Shown here in pieces: positions 58,656-64,000 of a DNA stretch of 64,000 nt. This stretch comes from an uncultured Acidimicrobiales bacterium (GTDB lineage Bacteria > Actinomycetota > Acidimicrobiia > Acidimicrobiales > SZUA-35). Positions within the stretch are counted from its first letter, which is position 1; every line of letters starts with the position of its first letter. The position numbers were made by a program, and so were the translations under genes. The notes under the pieces were generated by a model. It had not been told where the DNA came from and did no database searches. It worked only from the letters and a program-made list of their open reading frames with translations. The DNA lies in the NCBI GenBank assembly GCA_938021675.1, contig CALIFY010000001.1, positions 1-64,000 of the forward strand, read 5' to 3'.

Positions 58656-59651
58656 TTGAACGATCGATCTACCGACACTGTGCTGGCCCCCACGATCGAC
58701 GTCCACCTTGGATCGGACGACGCATCGAAGGCGCTCCGCGAGGATGTCACCGCCGGCCTCACGACCCAGCCGAAAGAGCTCCCTCCGAAGTGGTTTTACG
58801 ACGAGCGAGGAAGTGCACTATTCGACGAGATCACCAGGCTGGATGAGTATTATCCCACCGAGGCCGAACGGGAGATCCTCCTGCAACGAGCACCGGAGAT
58901 CATCGATCTCGTCGCCCCGGAGACGATCGTCGAACTTGGTTCTGGCACATCGGACAAGACCAAAGCCGTACTCGACGCTGCCAGGGTGCGGGGAACGATG
59001 CGCCGATTCGTTCCCTTCGATGTGTCCGAAGCGTTCCTCCGAACCTCGGCTATAGACCTGGCGGAGCGATATCCGGGTCTTGTCGTCCATGGGGTCGTCG
59101 GTGATTTCGACCACCATCTCCCCTACCTCCCGACCGGTGACCGGCAACTTCTCATGCTGTTGGGTGGCACGCTCGGCAACTATCGACCAGACGACCGATT
59201 GGCGTTCTTGTCGGCTATCGCCAGCCGCCAGTCGGCCGGCGACCATGTACTCATCGGCATCGATCTGGTGAAAGACGTCGGTCGTTTGGAACGGGCGTAC
59301 GATGATGCCAGCGGGGTAACGGCGGCGTTCAACAAGAACGTGTTGCATGTCGTGAATCGCGAGCTGCAGGCGAACTTCGACATCGACCGGTTCCAGCACG
59401 TGGCCCGGTTCGACCTTGAAAACGAATGGATCGAGATGCTGCTTCGATCCGATGGCGAGCAGGTGGTCGAGGTTTCAGATCTCAACCTGGCGGTGACGTT
59501 TTCCGATGGCGAACTGATGCGGACCGAAGTATCGGCCAAGTTCCGACAGCCAGCGTTCGAGGCCGAACTTTCTCAAGTGGGGCTAGATCCGGTGGCTTGG
59601 TGGACCGACCAGGCCGGTGACTTCGCCGTCAGCTTGTCCCGTCAGTCCTAA
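58656..59651 (+). CDS. egtD: L-histidine N-alpha-methyltransferase EgtD
   Basis: A 331-residue SAM-dependent enzyme that trimethylates histidine to hercynine, the substrate of EgtB. The N-terminal PPKWFYDERGSALFDEITRLDEYYPTEAEREIL (in pieces, about 45-76), the SAM loop ETIVELGSGTSDKTKAVLDA (about 88-107), FVPFDVS (about 117-123), MLLGGTLGNY (about 167-176) and FNKNVLHVVNRELQANFD (about 225-242) are all characteristic. It begins with TTG, with ACGGAG seven bases upstream. egtB lies 47 bp before it, so the two form an operon for ergothioneine; egtA, egtC and egtE are not adjacent. Confidence 0.94.
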   Translation: MNDRSTDTVLAPTIDVHLGSDDASKALREDVTAGLTTQPKELPPKWFYDERGSALFDEITRLDEYYPTEAEREILLQRAPEIIDLVAPETIVELGSGTSDKTKAVLDAARVRGTMRRFVPFDVSEAFLRTSAIDLAERYPGLVVHGVVGDFDHHLPYLPTGDRQLLMLLGGTLGNYRPDDRLAFLSAIASRQSAGDHVLIGIDLVKDVGRLERAYDDASGVTAAFNKNVLHVVNRELQANFDIDRFQHVARFDLENEWIEMLLRSDGEQVVEVSDLNLAVTFSDGELMRTEVSAKFRQPAFEAELSQVGLDPVAWWTDQAGDFAVSLSRQS

Positions 59652-59656
59652 CCGGT

Positions 59657-60652
59657 TCACGTCGCTACAACCAGCATCGCCGCCAGCGGGATGTTCGGAA
59701 AGATCGGCGACCCTGGAGTCGGCGACTCCATCCGAACGATCGAGCCATCGAGATACAACGCATTCGGCGCTGCGTGAGCCAGAAAGAACTGCGCGAATTC
59801 CCAGAATGTGACCGGGCCCGTCGATTGGGCGAAGAGCACAGAGCCGTCCGTCCGAACCCCGACCCCATTCCGAACGAATCGTGACGTCGATGCTGGATCG
59901 AATGCTGGGTGGACGTCGCCGTCGATGAGCAGCATCGGACCTGATTGGACCGCCAAACGTGGTTGAATATCGGCCGCACCGAACGCCGTGGTTTCGGTAA
60001 CGGCCGCCACGCCATCGACGACAGAAAACACACCGTTTGGAAGAAGGTGGAAATTGCCCGGTGCGTCATTGAGGTTCAACGGGCGGGCCTCGGCTCCGTT
60101 CTCAACATGCAGACCGGCCGGTGCTAACCCTGGGGTATAGATCCCGGCATTGAGAATGAGGTGGACGGTCCGGCCATCTGATTCCACCGCTTGCCTGGCC
60201 CGTTCGAGCTGGCCGTACGGCTGCTGATCAGCGTTGCGCCAGACGAGGTCGATCTCGTCTGGCTCGGCCACAAACATCCGAAATTCGCCATCGTCGACGA
60301 TCTCTCGTTCGCCAGCACCGACCCGCTGGTCGCTTTCGGAGGTGTCGGTTTGGACGGCGTCTTCCCGTTGACTGGTGTCCTGGCCGTGGCGACCTTGCGC
60401 TGCACCATCTTCATCCGGTTGCTCGTTCAGTGGAATGCTCGTCACAACGGTTGTATCAGCCGCAACATCGGTGTCATCGACATCGGTGTTACGGGCTGAA
60501 AGACCGCCGCAGGCGGACAAGATGATCGCCCCGCAGAAGAGCACCCAGCACACCACCACCGGTGGATGGCGTCGGCCAACCGACGATCGCTTGTCGCACA
60601 GCAGTAACCGACTCGGACGACTCGGGGTTGTTCGGGAGTACTCGGCGATCAT
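59657..60652 (-). CDS. Phosphodiester glycosidase (NAGPA-like) lipoprotein
   Basis: A 331-residue exported protein. A signal sequence (VVVCWVLFCGAIILSAC, lipobox Cys near residue 48) leads to an acidic linker and then a NAGPA-like domain: RTVHLILNAGIYTPGLAPAGLHVENG (in pieces), NFHLLPNGVFSVVDG, RLAVQSGPMLLIDGDVHP (about 246-263), RNGVGVRTDGSVLFAQS and LYLDGSIV. This follows the pattern of the phosphodiester glycosidase family that hydrolyses GlcNAc-1-phosphodiester or related wall sugars. The ATG at 60652 gives a signal peptide with a long basic n-region. Convergent with egtD, with five bases between stops. Confidence 0.8.
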   Translation of the reverse strand: MIAEYSRTTPSRPSRLLLCDKRSSVGRRHPPVVVCWVLFCGAIILSACGGLSARNTDVDDTDVAADTTVVTSIPLNEQPDEDGAAQGRHGQDTSQREDAVQTDTSESDQRVGAGEREIVDDGEFRMFVAEPDEIDLVWRNADQQPYGQLERARQAVESDGRTVHLILNAGIYTPGLAPAGLHVENGAEARPLNLNDAPGNFHLLPNGVFSVVDGVAAVTETTAFGAADIQPRLAVQSGPMLLIDGDVHPAFDPASTSRFVRNGVGVRTDGSVLFAQSTGPVTFWEFAQFFLAHAAPNALYLDGSIVRMESPTPGSPIFPNIPLAAMLVVAT

Positions 60653-60753
60653 CGTGAAGATAGTGGATCCCCGGCGGTGGCGGTGGCCACTCTGGCCCAC
60701 TACAAGGTTTTGTGGTTGAGCCGTGTGGCCCGGAACCCCTGAGAACCGCTGAG

Positions 60754-60782
60754 TTGCAAAAATAAACCCACTCTCCTAAGTT
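60754..60782 (+). promoter_or_regulatory. SigA-like promoter of hxlR-fbiC
   Basis: TTGCAA (60754-60759) and TAAGTT (60777-60782) are separated by 17 bp. Transcription would start about four bases before the ATG at 60793, giving an almost leaderless message for the operon. Confidence 0.55.
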
Positions 60783-60792
60783 GTTGCCCGTT

Positions 60793-61371
60793 ATGACTAT
60801 CGATCATCGAGAGCGGCCGGCGACGGATCTGTCCGCACCGAACACCAGCACGTCTGGCGATACCACCGCTATGGATCGGTGTTCAATCGAGGTAACCCTC
60901 GATGTGATCGGAGACCGCTGGTCGTTGCTCGTTCTGCGAAACGTTTTTCGCGGCCGCCACCGATTCTCGGAGATCCAGGCCGACCTCGGAATCGCCAAGA
61001 ACCTCTTGTCCGATCGGTTATCGAAACTCGTGACTCATGACGTCTTGGAGCGGGTGCCCTATCAGGATCGCCCCGTGCGCCACGACTACCGCCTCACCGC
61101 CAAGGGCGCCGACCTTTCGCCGGCCTTGATCGCCTTGATGGGGTGGGGAGACCGTTGGTATGCGACCCAGGGCGCGCCAACGGTGCTGGTTCACCAGAGC
61201 TGCGGTGAACCACTTGAGCAGGCCGTCCGCTGTCCGGCCTGTGACGAGATTGTTTCCCCCGGCAAGATCAGGAGCCGTCCCGGCCCAGGGAATAGTTCGA
61301 TACGACCATCGAGCGATCGACAAGAGATAGATAGCGATCGACAAGAGATAGATGAGGACGTCGATGACTGA
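60793..61371 (+). CDS. HxlR-family transcriptional regulator
   Basis: A 192-residue winged-helix regulator. CSIEVTLDVIGDRWSLLVLRNVFRGRHRFSEIQADLGIAKNLLSDRLSKLVTHDVLERVPY (in pieces, about 31-90) is the HxlR DNA-binding domain, followed by a helical dimerisation part and a CPACDEIV zinc-like cysteine pair (about 152-159). The last residues are a low-complexity repeat, SDRQEID twice, encoded by two tandem 21-bp units that run into the fbiC start. HxlR proteins often sense aldehydes or redox stress. It overlaps fbiC by eight bases, so the two are expressed together; autoregulation with F420 level is an inference. Confidence 0.88.
   Translation: MTIDHRERPATDLSAPNTSTSGDTTAMDRCSIEVTLDVIGDRWSLLVLRNVFRGRHRFSEIQADLGIAKNLLSDRLSKLVTHDVLERVPYQDRPVRHDYRLTAKGADLSPALIALMGWGDRWYATQGAPTVLVHQSCGEPLEQAVRCPACDEIVSPGKIRSRPGPGNSSIRPSSDRQEIDSDRQEIDEDVDD
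61313..61354. repeat. Two tandem 21-bp repeats at the hxlR-fbiC junction
   Basis: The unit GCGATCGACAAGAGATAGAT plus one base is present twice, at 61313-61333 and 61334-61354, differing only in the last base. It encodes the duplicated SDRQEID end of HxlR and ends ten bases before the fbiC ATG. Confidence 0.85.
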
Positions 61372-63733
61372 CACCGCGAAGCTGCTCTCCGAACAATCGA
61401 CAGGCGAGCTGCTCGCCGCGGCCACCGCCAAGCGATCGACTTCCTTTGGGACGCGGGTCACCTATTCACCCAAAGTCTTCATTCCCCTAACCGCGCTATG
61501 CCAAGACAAATGCGGCTACTGCACCTTCGCCCAACCTCCGGCCCGGCTTGAGAGCCCCTATCTGACACCCGAAGAGGTGTTGGCCATCGCTCGACGTGGG
61601 GCACGGGCCGGCTGCCATGAAGCCCTGTTCACGCTCGGCGAACGGCCGGAGCTGCGATACCCCGCGGCGGGGGAATGGCTAGCAGAGCGAGGCTTTGCAT
61701 CCACGGTCGACTACCTGGCGGCAATGTGTGAGCTTGTCATCACCGAAACCGGCCTCCTCCCCCACGCCAACGCCGGTGCCCTCTACCACGATGAACTGGC
61801 CAAACTCCGAGCGGTGGCCCCGAGCCAAGGGATGATGCTCGAAACGCTCCGAGCCGACCTCGACTGCCACCGTGGGGCGCCCGACAAGGAGCCAGCCCGG
61901 CGGCTGGCGACCATCGACACCGCAGGTGAACTGGCCATTCCCTTCACTACCGGCATTCTTGTAGGAATTGGTGAGAACGAGCTGGACCGGATCGCGGCCC
62001 TGGAATCCATCGCCGACGCACACCGGCGACACGGCCACATCCAAGAGGTCATCGTTCAGAACTTCCTACCAAAACCAGGTACGGCGATGTGGCGCCACGA
62101 CCCATGCCCCGACGAGTCGTTTCACCGAGCGATCGCCATCGCTCGCCTCGTTCTGCCCACCGACGTTCACCTCCAAGCACCGCCAAACCTCAGCGAGGAC
62201 TTCGGGGCCCTTCTCGACGCCGGCATCGACGACTGGGGTGGAGTTTCCCCGGTCACCGCTGATCACGTGAACCCCGAACGGCCATGGCCCGATCTCGATC
62301 GACTCCGATCGGTGACCGAAGCATCAGGCTTTTGTCTTGCGCCCCGGCTCACCGTGTACCCCGAGTTCGCCACGAACCCTGACCGATGGTTGTCGGAAGA
62401 GACCCGGTTCCCGGTTCTCGATAGGTCTGATGCCGAAGGGCTCGGCCGGGACGACCCGGGGGCGGTATTCCCTGAGAAAACGAACCTCGTCACCAAGGGC
62501 GACGATGGCGCCGACGTCATTCTCATCGGTGATCGTTCTACCCAGTGGTATTCGGGCGCAGCGACCGACCCAATCGACCTGATCGATCCCGACGCGGTGT
62601 GCGGAGGGGCGGTCGGCGAGGTGATCGACGGGGTTCGCCTCGGTCAAGAACCCGGCTTTGACGAGCTGTTGACCCTGTTGCGCTCCAGAGGGCCAGAGGT
62701 TTCGGCGGTGGCCAACCTGGCAGATGAGTTGCGGGCCGAGATCGTCGGCGACTCCGTGACGTACGTGGTTAATCGGAATATCAACTACACCAACGTGTGC
62801 ACATTTAAATGCAGATTCTGCGGATTTTCGAAAGGGCCGTTGAGCCTCAACCTTCGGGGCAAGCCGTATCTGCTAACGCTTGAAGACATGCAGGCTCGGG
62901 TTCGAGAGGCCGAGGAACTCGGAGCGACGGAAGTCTGTCTCCAGGGCGGGATTCATCCCGACTTCGATGGCGACTACTACATCGACGTCTGTCGCGCCGT
63001 CAAAGAGGCGTCGCCCAATATCCACGTTCACGGTTTTACCGCCCTCGAAGTCACCGAGGGAGCGAAGCGGTTAGGTGAGCCACTCGCTGACTACCTTCGA
63101 CGCTGCATGGCAGCCGGGCTTAAGTCGCTCCCGGGAACGGCGGCAGAAATCCTCGACGATCCGATCCGGGACGTACTCTGTCCTGACAAAATTACAACCG
63201 AGGAGTGGCTTGAAGCTCACCGAACAGCCCACGCGGTCGGGCTTCGGTCAAACGTGACCATGATGTTCGGAGCGGTCGAGCACCCCGAGAGCTGGGTCAA
63301 GCATCTGTTGGTGACCCGCCAGCTCCAAGCCGAAACCGGCGGATTCACCGAGTTCGTTGGCTTGCCATTCGTTCACATGGCCTCGCCGATCTACCTGCAG
63401 CGCAACGCCAGACGAGGACCGACGTTTCGGGAAAACCTACTCGTGCATGCGGTAGCCCGAATCGCGTACCGCGGATACATCGACAATATCCAGTCTGGTT
63501 GGGTCAAGATCGGGTTTGCCAGTGTACGTCAGCTGCTGCAGGCCGGGTGTAACGATGTCGGCGGCACGTTGATGGACGAAAACATCTCCCGCGCTGCTGG
63601 AGCCAAACATGGTCAGGTCGTCACCGCCGACGACTTCCAAGCGGTGGCGGACTCGATCGGTCGGCCGCTTGTCCAACGAACGACCCTCTACCGGCCGGTC
63701 GCCGGCCAACCGGTCGGCGTGCACGGAGGCTAA
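61364..63733 (+). CDS. fbiC: FbiC, fused CofG/CofH 7,8-didemethyl-8-hydroxy-5-deazariboflavin synthase
   Basis: A 789-residue bifunctional radical SAM enzyme that makes the F0 chromophore of coenzyme F420 from tyrosine and 5-amino-6-ribitylaminouracil. The N-terminal CofG half has the cluster motif CQDKCGYCTFAQPPA (about 44-58). The C-terminal CofH half has NYTNVCTFKCRFCGFSK (about 469-485), then EVCLQGGIHPDFDGDYY and GLRSNVTMMFGAVEH. Both CxxxCxxC sites are intact. FbiC fusions are the rule in Actinobacteria. The ATG at 61364 has GAGG six bases upstream; an ATG at 61352 is also in frame. The gene overlaps hxlR and no other fbi gene is nearby. Confidence 0.96.
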   Translation: MTDTAKLLSEQSTGELLAAATAKRSTSFGTRVTYSPKVFIPLTALCQDKCGYCTFAQPPARLESPYLTPEEVLAIARRGARAGCHEALFTLGERPELRYPAAGEWLAERGFASTVDYLAAMCELVITETGLLPHANAGALYHDELAKLRAVAPSQGMMLETLRADLDCHRGAPDKEPARRLATIDTAGELAIPFTTGILVGIGENELDRIAALESIADAHRRHGHIQEVIVQNFLPKPGTAMWRHDPCPDESFHRAIAIARLVLPTDVHLQAPPNLSEDFGALLDAGIDDWGGVSPVTADHVNPERPWPDLDRLRSVTEASGFCLAPRLTVYPEFATNPDRWLSEETRFPVLDRSDAEGLGRDDPGAVFPEKTNLVTKGDDGADVILIGDRSTQWYSGAATDPIDLIDPDAVCGGAVGEVIDGVRLGQEPGFDELLTLLRSRGPEVSAVANLADELRAEIVGDSVTYVVNRNINYTNVCTFKCRFCGFSKGPLSLNLRGKPYLLTLEDMQARVREAEELGATEVCLQGGIHPDFDGDYYIDVCRAVKEASPNIHVHGFTALEVTEGAKRLGEPLADYLRRCMAAGLKSLPGTAAEILDDPIRDVLCPDKITTEEWLEAHRTAHAVGLRSNVTMMFGAVEHPESWVKHLLVTRQLQAETGGFTEFVGLPFVHMASPIYLQRNARRGPTFRENLLVHAVARIAYRGYIDNIQSGWVKIGFASVRQLLQAGCNDVGGTLMDENISRAAGAKHGQVVTADDFQAVADSIGRPLVQRTTLYRPVAGQPVGVHGG

Positions 63734-63755
63734 CAAGATCGATCGCTCCGGTCGA

Positions 63756-63761
63756 TACGAT
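63756..63761 (+). promoter_or_regulatory. -10 box of a leaderless start (LOG-family gene)
   Basis: TACGAT is followed by six bases and the GTG at 63768, or by three bases and an ATG at 63765. The spacing favours GTG, in frame with that ATG. Confidence 0.4.
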
Positions 63762-63764
63762 CAG

Positions 63765-64000
63765 ATGGTGAATGCTCCACGCGCTCGCTCCCACTACGGA
63801 AACGAAGACGTCGACAGGCTGTTGACCGAGATCGTCACCGCCGTCGGGCACGATGCAAACGATGATCTTGTCCGCTCACTGATGGTGACAGCTCTTGAGA
63901 TGGACGGTGCCGACATCGATCGGCTTGAGCTTAAGATCGCCAATCAGTCACTGGCGGAGATGCTTAACGCCTGGCGTGTGTTCTCTCCATATAGCGACAA
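63765..64000 (+). CDS. LOG-family protein (nucleotide phosphoribohydrolase-like), 3' end cut off
   Basis: Only the first 78 residues lie in the window. HYGNEDVDRLLTEIVTAV, DDLVRSLMVTALEMDGADIDRLELKIANQSLAEMLNAWRVFSPYSD (in pieces) match the N-terminal helical region of actinobacterial LOG (lysine decarboxylase-like Rossmann) proteins, where the WRVFxPY motif precedes the nucleotide-binding fold. The LOG motif itself (PGGxGTxxE) would come later and is not visible. GTG at 63768, six bases after TACGAT, is the preferred start; ATG at 63765 is possible. The role is likely nucleotide 5'-monophosphate hydrolysis. Confidence 0.7.
   Translation, partial: MVNAPRARSHYGNEDVDRLLTEIVTAVGHDANDDLVRSLMVTALEMDGADIDRLELKIANQSLAEMLNAWRVFSPYSD

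Noticed and set aside
1-64000. CRISPR arrays, insertion sequences or integrated elements
   Set aside because: No regularly spaced repeats, no transposase or integrase frames and no target-site duplications were seen; the only tandem repeats are the 12-bp and 21-bp ones listed.

Overview
The window is 64 kb of GC-rich chromosomal DNA that reads as a free-living actinobacterium, most likely a member of Acidimicrobiia or a close relative. The evidence is a fused two-domain FbiC for coenzyme F420, an EgtB/EgtD pair for ergothioneine, a mycothione reductase, a DUF1707 protein, a LytR_C protein, a DivIVA-like coiled-coil protein, Tat and lipoprotein signals, and very frequent GTG/TTG starts. The lineage is an inference; no rRNA or tRNA gene was found to anchor it. 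Genes are dense on both strands. I see no CRISPR array, prophage or insertion sequence. Layout: 1-9.3 kb holds a cut-off YHYH-domain lipoprotein, an oxidoreductase/DUF6326 operon facing a TetR regulator across a twin-palindrome operator, two small exported proteins, a MerR-CopA metal efflux unit with a classical 20-bp-spacer promoter, a thioesterase and a quinone oxidoreductase. 9.3-20 kb holds a broken reductase-B-like gene, galK facing a Gfo/Idh/MocA dehydrogenase, a TAP-like hydrolase, DUF1707 and DJ-1-like proteins, and a compact Amt / unknown / TRAP-binding protein / OmpA operon. 20-27 kb is rich in cell-envelope genes: DivIVA-like, exported metallo-hydrolase, Rpf-like muralytic protein, esterase lipoprotein and a second lysozyme-fold lipoprotein. 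27-38 kb carries SDR, AhpD-like, DUF72, TesB, DUF1330, J-domain, CHRD-OmpA, degenerate GGDEF, mycothione reductase, DUF983 and aminotransferase genes. 38-45.6 kb carries a histidine kinase, response regulator and ABC exporter module, then CoaA and a Nudix hydrolase. 45.6-49.9 kb holds the most interesting block: three small membrane-protein genes, then a TtuB-like ubiquitin-fold sulfur carrier, a TtuA-like tRNA thiolase and TrmI, overlapped start-to-stop; the set matches the 2-thiolation and m1A58 modification of tRNA T-loops known from Thermus. 49.9-64 kb holds a PBP4-type carboxypeptidase, TetR, FIST, transketolase plus transaldolase, EgtB plus EgtD, a phosphodiester glycosidase lipoprotein, HxlR overlapping FbiC, and the start of a LOG-family gene. 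A theme across the window is redox and thiol chemistry (ergothioneine, mycothiol, F420, AhpD-like, quinone reductases). A second theme is start-site architecture: many first genes of transcription units have a TANNNT-like -10 box 6-7 bases before the ATG or GTG and no ribosome binding site, which points to leaderless mRNAs and was used here to choose starts. Genes inside operons instead use ATGA/GTGA/TTGA overlaps or clear Shine-Dalgarno sites.
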